Shown piece after piece: positions 16,303-24,437 of a stretch of DNA of 61,430 nucleotides. The position numbers were made by a program, and so were the translations under genes. The notes beneath the pieces are model-generated. The model was not told the origin of the DNA. It did no database searches and saw nothing but the letters and a program-made list of their open reading frames with translations. The first letter of the stretch is position 1. Every line of letters starts with the position of its first letter. This DNA is from JBCBUE01 sp039818285 (GTDB lineage Bacteria; Planctomycetota; Phycisphaerae; Phycisphaerales; Phycisphaeraceae), in the NCBI GenBank assembly GCA_039818285.1, contig JBCBUE010000012.1, positions 1 to 61,430 on the forward strand, written 5' to 3'.

Positions 16303-17913
16303 ATGACCGATCCCGCTCCCGCCAGCCCCGCCAGCCCGCGTGCTTATGTACTTACCACGTGCTTTATCGCGTTGATCGCGACCAGCTTCGCCTTCGTCAT
16401 CCGCCTGATCATCCTGGACGAGTGGGCGGTGGAGTACGGCTTCAGCGACACGCAGAAAGGCGAGCTGCTCGGGGCCGGCGTCTGGCCATTTGCCATCTCG
16501 ATCATCCTCTTCTCGCTCATCATCGACCGCATCGGCTACGGCCGGGCGATGTGGTTCGCGTTCGCCTGTCACGTTGTTTCGGTGATCGTCACCGTCACCG
16601 CCGAGGGCTATTGGGGCCTGTACCTGGGCAACTTCATCTGCGCCCTGGGCAACGGCACGGTCGAGGCGGTGATCAACCCCGTCATCGCGGCGATGTTCTG
16701 GAAGCACAAGACCAAGTGGCTGAACATCCTGCACGCCGGCTGGCCCGGCGGCCTCATCGTCGGCGGGCTGCTCACCCTCGCGATGCTGCCCGAGAACCCG
16801 CTCGGCGGGCTGCTTGGCGCAACGGCGGAGAACCCGCAGTGGCGCTGGAAGGTCGGCCTGCTGCTGCTGCCGACCGTGATCTACGGGGTGATGCTGCTGG
16901 GCACGCGGTTCCCCGTCTCCGAGCGGGTCGCCGCGGGCCTGCCGTACAGGGCGATGCTCCGCGAGTTCGGCGCGATGGGCGCCCTGATCTCCGGCGGGCT
17001 GATCATCTGGCAGCTCATGGCGATCCTCGCCGGCGCCACGCAGATGGCCAGCGGCGTGTGGATGCCGATCGCGGTGGCGATCATCGCGATCACGACCGTC
17101 GCGTACGGCCTGGCCGTGGGGGCGCTCGGCCGGCCGTTGTTCGCCTTCCTGTTGTTAGTGATGATCCTGCTGGCCACCACCGAGATCGGCTCGGACGGGT
17201 GGATCGCGTCGCTGATGCGGCCGGTGATGGACGACGCCTTCGGCCTCGACGGCGGGTGGGTGCTGGTCTATACGGCGACGATCATGATGCTGCTGCGGCT
17301 GTTCTGCGGGCCGATCGTCAAGCGGCTCAACCCGCTGGGCATGCTGGCGGTGTCCTCGCTGTTTGCTGCGGCCGGGCTGGCGTTCCTGTCGACCGCATCC
17401 GGCGTGATCATCATCCTCGCGGCCACCGTCTACGGCATCGGGCAGACGTTCTTCTGGCCGACCACGCTGGGGCTGGTCGCCGAACGATTCCCCAAGGGCG
17501 GGGCGCTGACCCTCAACGCCATCGCCGGCGTCGGCATGCTCGGCGTCGGCATCCTGGGTTTCCCGCTGCTGGGCAACGTGCAGGACCGGCACACCGCCGC
17601 CGTGCTCGAGGCGCAGCAGCCGGCGCTCGCCTCGGCCGTCTTCTCCGACCTGCCGACCACCAGCGTCCTGGGCAACTATCGCAAGCTCGACGCCGACAAG
17701 GTCGAGGCCCTGACCGACGCTCAGAAAACCACCGTCACCGACATCCAGGACGACGCCAAGCAGCAGGCCCTGCTGCAGGTCGCGGTGCTGCCGCTGATCA
17801 TGTTTGCCTGCTACATCGGACTGATCTTCTGGTTCAAGTCGCGGGGCGGCTACCAGGCGGAACTGCTCGAAGCCGCTCACACCGGCGAGCCCGACGGCGA
17901 AAACACTGGTTGA
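16303..17913 (+). CDS. Major facilitator superfamily transporter
   Basis: About 536 residues with 12 or more membrane segments. The loop between segments 2 and 3 carries LIIDRIGYGRAMWFAF, the MFS motif A position (G-x-x-x-D-R-x-G-R-R/K). The N-terminal half includes LGNFICALGNGTVEAVINP and the C-terminal half VYGIGQTFFWPTTLGLVAER, which recall sugar:proton symporters of the FucP/NarK-like group found in planctomycetes. A large periplasmic or cytoplasmic insert (about 430-480, SVLGNYRKLDADKVEALTD) precedes the last span. The ATG at 16303 has AGGA 5 bases upstream; an ATG at 16291 is also possible. Its stop overlaps the -35 hexamer proposed for leuA. Confidence 0.85.
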   Translation: MTDPAPASPASPRAYVLTTCFIALIATSFAFVIRLIILDEWAVEYGFSDTQKGELLGAGVWPFAISIILFSLIIDRIGYGRAMWFAFACHVVSVIVTVTAEGYWGLYLGNFICALGNGTVEAVINPVIAAMFWKHKTKWLNILHAGWPGGLIVGGLLTLAMLPENPLGGLLGATAENPQWRWKVGLLLLPTVIYGVMLLGTRFPVSERVAAGLPYRAMLREFGAMGALISGGLIIWQLMAILAGATQMASGVWMPIAVAIIAITTVAYGLAVGALGRPLFAFLLLVMILLATTEIGSDGWIASLMRPVMDDAFGLDGGWVLVYTATIMMLLRLFCGPIVKRLNPLGMLAVSSLFAAAGLAFLSTASGVIIILAATVYGIGQTFFWPTTLGLVAERFPKGGALTLNAIAGVGMLGVGILGFPLLGNVQDRHTAAVLEAQQPALASAVFSDLPTTSVLGNYRKLDADKVEALTDAQKTTVTDIQDDAKQQALLQVAVLPLIMFACYIGLIFWFKSRGGYQAELLEAAHTGEPDGENTG

Positions 17914-17938
17914 CCCACCCCTGTTCGGCCGATACAAC
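17910..17938 (+). promoter_or_regulatory. Candidate promoter of the leuA leader transcript
   Basis: TTGACC (17910-17915, five of six bases of the consensus) and TACAAC (17933-17938, four of six) are spaced by exactly 17 bases. Transcription would begin about 7 bases after the -10, at or next to A17945, which is the first base of the leader ORF's ATG. The leader would thus be translated from a leaderless message, in keeping with its lack of a ribosome binding site. Confidence 0.55.
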
Positions 17939-17944
17939 CCGCAT

Positions 17945-18028
17945 ATGGCGATCGTCCAGCCCCAGCACGAATCGATGACCCGCGGCCGACTTACCGGCCT
18001 GCTTACGCTCATCGACCGCGCCGGCTAG
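17945..18028 (+). CDS. Leucine-rich leader peptide of leuA (LeuL-like)
   Basis: ATG 17945 to TAG 18026-18028, 27 residues. The last 17 read MTRGRLTGLLTLIDRAG, starting at an internal ATG (17975). Four Leu codons lie within 21 bases (CTT 17990, CTG 17999, CTT 18002, CTC 18008); CTT is rare in this GC-rich genome, so supply of charged tRNA-Leu would matter. Ile and Val also occur. The stop codon lies in a segment (18021-18030) that can pair with the left arm of the following terminator. The core RLTGLLTL resembles enterobacterial leu leader peptides (RFTGLLLL as remembered), which supports an attenuator role. No ribosome binding site is seen; the proposed promoter would make the message leaderless. 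The peptide itself is presumably rapidly degraded. Confidence 0.6.
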   Translation: MAIVQPQHESMTRGRLTGLLTLIDRAG

Positions 18029-18092
18029 GGACGACCGCTTTACCGCTCACGAAGCTCTCGACCCTGTCCGGCCCGCCCGACAGGGTTTTTTT
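18021..18092 (+). promoter_or_regulatory. Transcription attenuator of the leuA operon (antiterminator and terminator)
   Basis: Terminator: ACCCTGTC (18061-18068) pairs with GACAGGGT (18079-18086), 8 base pairs, loop of 10, then TTTTTT. Antiterminator: CCGGCTAGGG (18021-18030) can pair with CCCTGTCCGG (18062-18071) in two 4-bp blocks around a 2x2 mismatch, which destroys the terminator. The leader stop codon lies inside the first arm. A ribosome stalled on the Leu codons leaves that arm free and lets transcription continue; a ribosome reaching the stop masks it and the terminator forms. The leuA ATG is 45 bases downstream. Confidence 0.6.
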
Positions 18093-18136
18093 ATACGCCG
18101 ACCCGACCACGCCGACCCGCATGCCGAGACCCCGCC

Positions 18137-19756
18137 ATGACCGCCTCGACCCAACCCACCCACGTCCGCGTCTTCGACACGACCCTGCGCGACGGTGAGC
18201 AGTCGCCGGGCGCCTCGCTCAACGTAGCCGAGAAGATCGAGATCGCCCGCCAGCTCGAGGCCCTGGGCGTGGACATCATCGAGGCCGGGTTCCCGATCAC
18301 CAGCCAGGGCGACTTCGACGCCGTCTCGCAGGTCGGCCGCGAGCTCAAGCGGGCCACCGTGTGCGGGCTGGCGCGCTGCGTCCCGCGCGACATCGAGCGT
18401 GCCGGCGACGCCATCCGGGGCACCACCTCCGCCGGCGGCGGGCGTATCCACGTGTTCTGCGCGACCTCCCGCATCCACCGCGAGCACAAGCTCCGCAAGG
18501 CCTTCGACGAGATCGTCAAGCTCGCCGACACCTCCATCAAGCAGGCCCGCGGCTACACCGACGACGTCGAGTTCAGCCCCGAGGACGGGTCGCGCACCGA
18601 GCTGGCCTACCTGGTCGAGATCACGCAGGCCGCCATCGAGGCCGGCGCCACCACGATCAACATCCCCGACACCGTCGGCTACTCGACGCCCGAGGAGTAC
18701 GGGCACATCTTCGCCCACCTGCGCGCCGAGATCCCGGCGATCGACCGCGACGGGATCGTCCTCTCGTCGCACTGCCACAACGACCTCGGCCTGGCCGTCG
18801 CCAACTCGCTGGCCGCGGTGGTCAACGGCGCGCGGCAGGTCGAGTGCACGGTCAACGGCATCGGCGAGCGTGCCGGCAACGCGGCGCTCGAAGAGATCGT
18901 GATGGCGCTACGCACCCGCCGCGACGCCTACGCCGGCTTCGCCACGTCGGTCGACACCGGCGAGATCTACCGCACGTCGCGCATGGTCAGCAACCTGACC
19001 GGCCTGATGGTGCAGCGCAACAAGGCCGTCATCGGCGAGAACGCCTTTGCGCACGAGGCCGGGATCCACCAGGACGGCGTGCTCAAGCACCGCGAGACAT
19101 ACGAGATCATGGACCCCCGCGACATCGGCGTGCCCGCGAGCAAGCTCGTGCTCGGCAAGCACTCCGGCCGGCACGCCCTGGCCGACCGCATCGCCGCGCT
19201 GGGGTATTCGATCGACGCCGACGCCGTCGCCGAGGTCTACGACAAGTTCAAGGACCTGGCCGACCGCAAGAAAGACGTCTACGACGAGGACATCGAGGCG
19301 TTGGTCGATCAGACGCTCGATCGCACGCGCGACCTGTGGGAGCTGGTGGGGTTCAAGGTCACCGCCGGGTCGGACGAGACGTCCGTCGCGTATGTGCGGC
19401 TGCGCGACTCGGCCGGCCTCGAGAGCCGCCAGGCCGCCTACGGCGACGGGCCGATCGACGCCTGCTACTCGGCGATCCAGCTCGCGACCAACATCCCCGT
19501 CGTGCTCGAAGAGTTCCAGACACGTTCGATCACCGGCGGCAAGGACGCCCAAGGCGAGGTGACCGTCACGATCAGCCACTCCGGCCAGCAGGTCCGCGGG
19601 CGGGGGCTGTCGACCGACGTGGTCGAGGCGGCCGTGCTGGCGTACGTCGCCGCGATCAACCGCATCAAGCTCGACGAAGCGTCCAAGAAGACCGTCCCGG
19701 CGACCACGATGAACGCCGACGCCGAGGAACCGCTCGAACAGGTGAGCCAGCCATGA
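18137..19756 (+). CDS. leuA: 2-isopropylmalate synthase
   Basis: 539 residues. Condenses acetyl-CoA with 2-oxoisovalerate, the first committed step of leucine synthesis. The DRE-TIM barrel opens with VFDTTLRDGEQSPGASLN (about residues 13-30); the metal ligands HCHNDLGLAVANS lie near residue 213-225; the second signature VNGIGERAGNAALEE follows (about 238-252), and LGKHSGRHALADR (about 338-350) ends the linker region. The C-terminal LeuA allosteric domain (about 385-515), which binds leucine for feedback inhibition, is present. It is preceded by a leucine-rich leader peptide and terminator. The stop overlaps the next start by 4 bases (ATGA). Confidence 0.96.
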   Translation: MTASTQPTHVRVFDTTLRDGEQSPGASLNVAEKIEIARQLEALGVDIIEAGFPITSQGDFDAVSQVGRELKRATVCGLARCVPRDIERAGDAIRGTTSAGGGRIHVFCATSRIHREHKLRKAFDEIVKLADTSIKQARGYTDDVEFSPEDGSRTELAYLVEITQAAIEAGATTINIPDTVGYSTPEEYGHIFAHLRAEIPAIDRDGIVLSSHCHNDLGLAVANSLAAVVNGARQVECTVNGIGERAGNAALEEIVMALRTRRDAYAGFATSVDTGEIYRTSRMVSNLTGLMVQRNKAVIGENAFAHEAGIHQDGVLKHRETYEIMDPRDIGVPASKLVLGKHSGRHALADRIAALGYSIDADAVAEVYDKFKDLADRKKDVYDEDIEALVDQTLDRTRDLWELVGFKVTAGSDETSVAYVRLRDSAGLESRQAAYGDGPIDACYSAIQLATNIPVVLEEFQTRSITGGKDAQGEVTVTISHSGQQVRGRGLSTDVVEAAVLAYVAAINRIKLDEASKKTVPATTMNADAEEPLEQVSQP

Positions 19757-20319
19757 TCGACGAGCAGACGATCGAGGACGGGCTGGTGCTCCGTCAGTTC
19801 ACGCTCGACGACGCCGAGGCGTTCTACGCGGTGGTGGACGCGAATCGCGAGGCGATCGCGTCGTACATGCTGTGGGCGCGCACGCTGGCGAGCGTCGACG
19901 AGGTGCGCGAGATGATCGCCGGCTGGCTCGAGGCGCGCGATCGATCGCTGGGCGTCACGCTGGGCGTCTACGAGGCAGGCCGGCTGGTCGGCTCGGTGTA
20001 TCACGTGCGCGGCTGCCGCAAGCACCTCAACGTCGAGATCGGCTACTGGCTGGCGACCGAGGCACGCGGGCGCGGCGTCGCCACGCGGGTGGTGCGCGCC
20101 ATGTTCGACCTGACCTTCGACGAGTTGGGCTTCCACCGGGCGTACCTGCGGATCGCCCCGCAGAACGAGGCCAGCATGGCGATCGCCGAGCGGCTCGGCC
20201 TTGAAAAGGAAGGCGTCCTGCGCGACCTGTGGCAGATGGCGCCCGGCGAGTTCTGGGACGGCGTGATCTACGCGACGACGGCCCCGCGGTGGGCGACGCA
20301 GAAAGCAGGTGCGGCATGA
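19753..20319 (+). CDS. GNAT acetyltransferase (RimJ/RimL type)
   Basis: 188 residues. The acetyl-CoA pyrophosphate loop is ATEARGRGVATRVVRAMF (about residues 97-114), with VEIGYWLATE before it and the later RIAPQNEASMAIAERLG, the pattern of RimJ/RimL-like N-acetyltransferases that modify ribosomal protein N-termini or serine. The final WDGVIYA segment agrees. Its ATG overlaps the leuA stop (ATGA), and its own stop overlaps the next start the same way, so it is translationally coupled. Substrate unknown; nothing ties it chemically to leucine synthesis. Confidence 0.85.
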   Translation: MIDEQTIEDGLVLRQFTLDDAEAFYAVVDANREAIASYMLWARTLASVDEVREMIAGWLEARDRSLGVTLGVYEAGRLVGSVYHVRGCRKHLNVEIGYWLATEARGRGVATRVVRAMFDLTFDELGFHRAYLRIAPQNEASMAIAERLGLEKEGVLRDLWQMAPGEFWDGVIYATTAPRWATQKAGAA

Positions 20320-20930
20320 CCGTCTACGAGCCACGAGACGTGACGCTGCGCGACGGGCGCGTGGTGACGCTGCGCTCGACCGACGTGGCCGACGCCGAGG
20401 TGGTGATCGACTACCTGGACGCGATGCGTCGCGAGTCGAACGGCGTGCTGTTCAGCCCGCACGACGACCTGCCGACGCTCGACTTCGAGCGCGGCTGGAT
20501 CGCCGGCCGACGCGACAACCCCGACGCGGTGCAGCTCGGCGCGTGGGACGCGTCGGGCGTGCCGATCGCCCTGGCCGGCGTCCAGCGCGAGACGAGCCGA
20601 CGCCGCAATAGCCACCGGGCCGACCTGGGCATCTCGGTCCGCCGGCCGTGGTGGCGAGCCGGCGTCGGACGGCTGCTGATGCTTGAGCTGATCGACTTCT
20701 GCGAGTCGCGCCCGGCTATCGAGGTCATCCACCTTACGGTCTGGCACTGCAACCATCAGGCGATCGCGCTGTACGAGTCGGTCGGGTTCACGCGCGGCGG
20801 GCTCAAGCACTACGGGGCGAGGTTCGAGGACGGCAGCTACGCCCACACGCTGCAGATGTCGCGCTGGGTCGGCGACGGCCCGGCGCCGGCGGTCCGCGAG
20901 CGCGATCCGCTGTTGGAGGCGGTGGCATGA
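20316..20930 (+). CDS. GNAT acetyltransferase, second in tandem
   Basis: 204 residues. GNAT fold with ADLGISVRRPWWRAGVGRLL (about residues 106-125) as the acetyl-CoA-binding strand and loop and IHLTVWHCNHQAIALYESVG (about 145-164) as the C-terminal strand-helix, followed by FTRGGLKHYG, the end typical of the family. It differs from the preceding GNAT enough that the pair is not a recent duplication. It starts within the previous stop and stops within the next start (ATGA on both sides). Substrate unknown. Confidence 0.82.
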   Translation: MTVYEPRDVTLRDGRVVTLRSTDVADAEVVIDYLDAMRRESNGVLFSPHDDLPTLDFERGWIAGRRDNPDAVQLGAWDASGVPIALAGVQRETSRRRNSHRADLGISVRRPWWRAGVGRLLMLELIDFCESRPAIEVIHLTVWHCNHQAIALYESVGFTRGGLKHYGARFEDGSYAHTLQMSRWVGDGPAPAVRERDPLLEAVA

Positions 20931-21703
20931 GCATGGACTACGCCCACAAGTCGACCGTCGACGAGATCCGCGAACGCTTCGACAATGACGTCGAGCGGTT
21001 CAGCAACCTCGAGACCGGCCAGGTCGCCGCCAAGGCGTCGCTGGAGCACCTGACGCTGGTCGCCGAGGCGGCCGTCGCGACGACGCCCAGGCTGCTCGAG
21101 CAAGGCCCGGCCATCTGCGACATCGGCTGCGGCGCGGGCAACTACACGCTGCGCCTGCTGCGACAGATCGCGGCGGCCGGCGGCCAACCTCGCTCAGCCC
21201 GCGTCACGCTAATCGACCTGAGCCGGCCGATGCTCGACCGGGCCGTCGAGCGGATCACCGCCGAGGGCGTGGCGGCGACCCAACTAGAAACGATCCAGGC
21301 CGACATCCGCGACGTACCGCTGGGCGTGGACCGTTTCGACACGGTCATCGCGGCTCAGTGTCTTCACCACCTACGCGGCGACGCGGAGTGGCGGGCGGTG
21401 TACGAGTCGATCGGGCGGGCCGTGCGACCCGGGGGGTCGTGCTGGATCAGCGACACCATCGACCACCAGAACGCCGGCGTGCGCGGCCTGGTCCGGCAGC
21501 GCTGGGCCGATTACCTCGAATCGATCGACGGGCCGGACTATCGTGATCACGTCATGGGTTATGTCGATCGTGAAGACACGCCGCGGCCGCTCGTGGATCA
21601 GCTCACGATGATGCGGTCGGCGGGTATTGACCGATTGGACGTGCTGTCGGTCGATACAAGGTTTGCGGTGTTCGGGGGCGTGAAGTCAGGAGACTCGGCA
21701 TGA
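20927..21703 (+). CDS. Class I SAM-dependent methyltransferase
   Basis: 258 residues. Motif I is AICDIGCGAGNYTLRLLR (about residues 63-80), the acidic end of strand 2 is VTLIDLSRPMLDRA, motif post-II is ETIQADIRDVPL, and motif IV lies in FDTVIAAQCLHHL (about 138-150), followed by RPGGSCWISD. This is the Methyltransf_11/25 pattern of small-molecule methyltransferases. N- and C-terminal helices (about 1-40 and 170-258) could form a lid. It is the fourth gene in a chain of 4-base overlaps from leuA. Substrate unknown. Confidence 0.85.
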   Translation: MSMDYAHKSTVDEIRERFDNDVERFSNLETGQVAAKASLEHLTLVAEAAVATTPRLLEQGPAICDIGCGAGNYTLRLLRQIAAAGGQPRSARVTLIDLSRPMLDRAVERITAEGVAATQLETIQADIRDVPLGVDRFDTVIAAQCLHHLRGDAEWRAVYESIGRAVRPGGSCWISDTIDHQNAGVRGLVRQRWADYLESIDGPDYRDHVMGYVDREDTPRPLVDQLTMMRSAGIDRLDVLSVDTRFAVFGGVKSGDSA

Positions 21704-22800
21704 CCATGGTGCACGCATTCAACCCGGCCGAGGCGCTGCTCCTGGACGAGTGGCCGCCCGAGGACGCGGGGCCGATCGGCTCGGTGGCGATCCTCGGCGT
21801 CGACGACGTGGCCATGGCCGAGGTCGTGGCCGAGCGCGTCGAGCAGGTCACGCTGTACCCGCGGCACATCGAGGCATATGAGTTGGCGCGACGCGTGGCG
21901 ATCGATCGCTTCGCGGTGAGCGACGCGGTCGTGCCGCCGGCGGACGGGGCGCTGGACGCGGCGTTGCTGGCGATGCCGCAGGGGCGTTACGTCAACCGGA
22001 TGATCCTGGCGGCCGTGCGAGCGGCGCTGCGCGAGGGCGGCGAGCTGTGGGTCGCCGGACCGACCAGCGGCGGCGCGAAGCCGACGATCGCCGACGCGAC
22101 CTCGCTGCTGGGCGAGGGCGAGGTGGTCGCGTTCAAGCATCGCCAAAGGCTGGCGCGGATGATCAAGCGCGACGGCGTGGCGCTGCCCGAGTGGTCGACC
22201 GAGCCGGGCGTGGCGCCGGGCAGCTTCGGCGGGTTCGAGATCGATCTCGACGGCGTGCGAACCGCGATCAAGACGCGGCCCGGCGTGTTCGCTTGGAACG
22301 GGCTGGACGAAACCGCTCGGTTGCTGATGGAGCACATCGACGTGCCCGAAGGCGGCGTCGTGGCCAACCCGTGCTGCGGGGCGGGAACGATCGGGCTGTA
22401 CGCGGCGATGTCGGGGGCGGGACGGGTGACCATGTCGGACCACGACCTGCTGGCGGTGGCGTCGGCACGGGCGGGGGTCGAGGCGAACGGTCTGTCGGAA
22501 CGTGTCGAGATCGCGGCGTGCGGGTGCGAGCGGGTCGGGCCGTCGGGGGCGTGCGACCTGCTGGTGGCGTTCCCGCCGATGGACGAGCGTCGGGAGGCGA
22601 CCGAGGGCGGCCGGCCGATGCCGCGGGCCGTCGAACGGATCGTCGCCGCGGCGCCCGAAGCCCTGAAGCCCGACGGCCGGCTGGTAGTCGCGATCCCGGC
22701 CTACGCCTCGCTGGACAAGCCGCTGAAGCGGGCCGGCCTGGCCGGGCGCGTGCTCGCCGAGTCCCGCCGGGCGACCCTGATCGAGGCTCACCGTGCGTGA
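21700..22800 (+). CDS. RsmC/RlmG-like methyltransferase with altered NPPF motif
   Basis: 366 residues. The layout, an N-terminal pseudo-methyltransferase domain (about 1-180) followed by a C-terminal catalytic domain, is that of the 16S rRNA guanine-N2 enzyme RsmC and its 23S counterpart RlmG. Motif I is GVVANPCCGAGTIGLYAAMS (about residues 219-238). The active-site tetrapeptide NPPF of the family is replaced by F291-P292-P293-M294 (in LLVAFPPMDER), so the Asn that holds the target amino group is missing. The enzyme may be specialised or inactive. Last gene of the leuA overlap chain; a 69-base gap separates it from phoH. Confidence 0.72.
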   Translation: MTMVHAFNPAEALLLDEWPPEDAGPIGSVAILGVDDVAMAEVVAERVEQVTLYPRHIEAYELARRVAIDRFAVSDAVVPPADGALDAALLAMPQGRYVNRMILAAVRAALREGGELWVAGPTSGGAKPTIADATSLLGEGEVVAFKHRQRLARMIKRDGVALPEWSTEPGVAPGSFGGFEIDLDGVRTAIKTRPGVFAWNGLDETARLLMEHIDVPEGGVVANPCCGAGTIGLYAAMSGAGRVTMSDHDLLAVASARAGVEANGLSERVEIAACGCERVGPSGACDLLVAFPPMDERREATEGGRPMPRAVERIVAAAPEALKPDGRLVVAIPAYASLDKPLKRAGLAGRVLAESRRATLIEAHRA

Positions 22801-22869
22801 GCCGCCCCGGCGGTGAACATTGCGTGAGTGTTGAACACCCGCCCCAAACCCTGCCGATAACCTCTACCG

Positions 22870-24366
22870 ATGACTGACACCGCCTCCTCGGCCTCCCTCG
22901 GCGAGGCCACCACGTCTCTTGCCTCCGGCGATCCGCCTTCCCGACCGCTCGACGACGCGCCCCAGGGCGTCCCGACCGGCGCGCTCGCCGAGCCCGGCGT
23001 CAAGCACTTCGTGCTCGACACCAACGTCCTGCTGCACAACGCCCACTCGCTGTTCATGTTCGACGACAACGAGGTGGTGATCCCCTTCGTCGTCCTCGAA
23101 GAGCTCGATCGGTTCAAGAAAGAGTCCGACGACGTCGGCCGAAACGCACGCCAGGTCGCCCGCCACCTCGACCGCCTGCGTGCCCAGGGGTCGCTTGCCG
23201 AGGGGGTGGTGTGGAACGACAAGGGCGGGCTGGTCCGCGTCGAGTTCTCGGTCGAGTCCAGGCCGGTCTGGCTCAGCGAGGACACGCCCGACAACCGGAT
23301 CATCGGCGTCGCCTGGTCGCTCAAGGAGCAGGGCAAGCGGGCCGTGCTCATCACCAAGGACATCAACGTCCGCCTCAAGTCCGACTCCCTGGGCATCACC
23401 ACCGAAGACTTCGAGGCCCAGAAGGTCGACTCCGACAAGCTCTACCCCGGGTTCATCGAGCTCGACGTTCAAGGCGACCTCATCGACACGCTTTACGACG
23501 AGAAGCAGCTCGACCTCGAACAGATCGAGGAGCAGCTGGTCACCACGCTGCCCGACGGACACACCGTCCCGATCGACCTGCACGCCAACCAGTTCGTCCA
23601 GCTGCGCAACGCCCTGGACGACTCGCACACCGGCCTGGCCCGTCGCCTCGCCGACACCGACCACCTCATCCCCATCCACGGCCCGCGCAAGCCCGTCTAC
23701 GGCATCATGGCCCGCAACGTCCAGCAGACCATGGCCCTCGACCTGCTGCTCGACGACGAGATCAAGCTCGTCACCCTGCTCGGCACCGCCGGCACGGGCA
23801 AGACGCTCGTCGCCCTGGCCGCCGGCATGGCCAAGGTCTTCACCGAGCAGCGCTACGACAAGCTGCTGGTCGCCCGCCCCATCATGCCCATGGGCCGCGA
23901 CATCGGCTACCTCCCGGGCGACAAGGACGAGAAGCTCGCCGCCTGGATGCAGCCGATCTTCGACAACCTCGCCTACCTCATGTCGACCCGCGGCGCCGGC
24001 AACCAGCAAGCCGACTCCAAGCCCAACGAGCACCGCATCCAGCAGTTCGTCGATCAGGGCAAGCTCGTCCTCGAACCGCTGACCTACATCCGCGGCCGAT
24101 CGATCCCCCACCAGTTCATGATCGTCGACGAGGCCCAGAACCTCACGCCCCACGAGGTCAAGACCATCGCTTCCCGCGTCGGCGAGGGCACCAAGCTCGT
24201 CCTCACCGGCGACATCAACCAGATCGACAACCCCTATCTCGACGCCTCGTCCAACGGCCTGTCCTACGCCGTCGAACGCCTCAAGGGCCAGCCGCTGATC
24301 GGCCACATCACGCTGGCCAAGTCGGAACGCTCGGAGCTGGCCTCCGTGGCGGCGGATCGGCTCTGA
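22870..24366 (+). CDS. PIN domain-PhoH ATPase fusion (PhoH2/YlaK-like)
   Basis: 498 residues. A PIN-type RNase domain (about 44-190) opens with KHFVLDTNVLLHNAHSL and later PFVVLEELDRFKK, giving the acidic metal ligands. The PhoH ATPase domain (about 270-498) has Walker A GTAGTGKTLVALAA (about 311-324), FMIVDEAQNLTPHEVKTIAS as Walker B (about 416-435) and LTGDINQIDNPY. PhoH2-type fusions unwind and cleave RNA; in Mycobacterium they act as toxin-like RNases, in Bacillus (YlaK) the role is unclear. Low-complexity N-terminal 40 residues are probably disordered. It is followed after 71 bases by the AsmA-like gene. Confidence 0.9.
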   Translation: MTDTASSASLGEATTSLASGDPPSRPLDDAPQGVPTGALAEPGVKHFVLDTNVLLHNAHSLFMFDDNEVVIPFVVLEELDRFKKESDDVGRNARQVARHLDRLRAQGSLAEGVVWNDKGGLVRVEFSVESRPVWLSEDTPDNRIIGVAWSLKEQGKRAVLITKDINVRLKSDSLGITTEDFEAQKVDSDKLYPGFIELDVQGDLIDTLYDEKQLDLEQIEEQLVTTLPDGHTVPIDLHANQFVQLRNALDDSHTGLARRLADTDHLIPIHGPRKPVYGIMARNVQQTMALDLLLDDEIKLVTLLGTAGTGKTLVALAAGMAKVFTEQRYDKLLVARPIMPMGRDIGYLPGDKDEKLAAWMQPIFDNLAYLMSTRGAGNQQADSKPNEHRIQQFVDQGKLVLEPLTYIRGRSIPHQFMIVDEAQNLTPHEVKTIASRVGEGTKLVLTGDINQIDNPYLDASSNGLSYAVERLKGQPLIGHITLAKSERSELASVAADRL

Positions 24367-24437
24367 CGCCCAAAATCGATCCCCATCCGCGGGTTTCCGG
24401 GAACAGACCCACGCCCGCCGGCGTCTAACATGACGCC

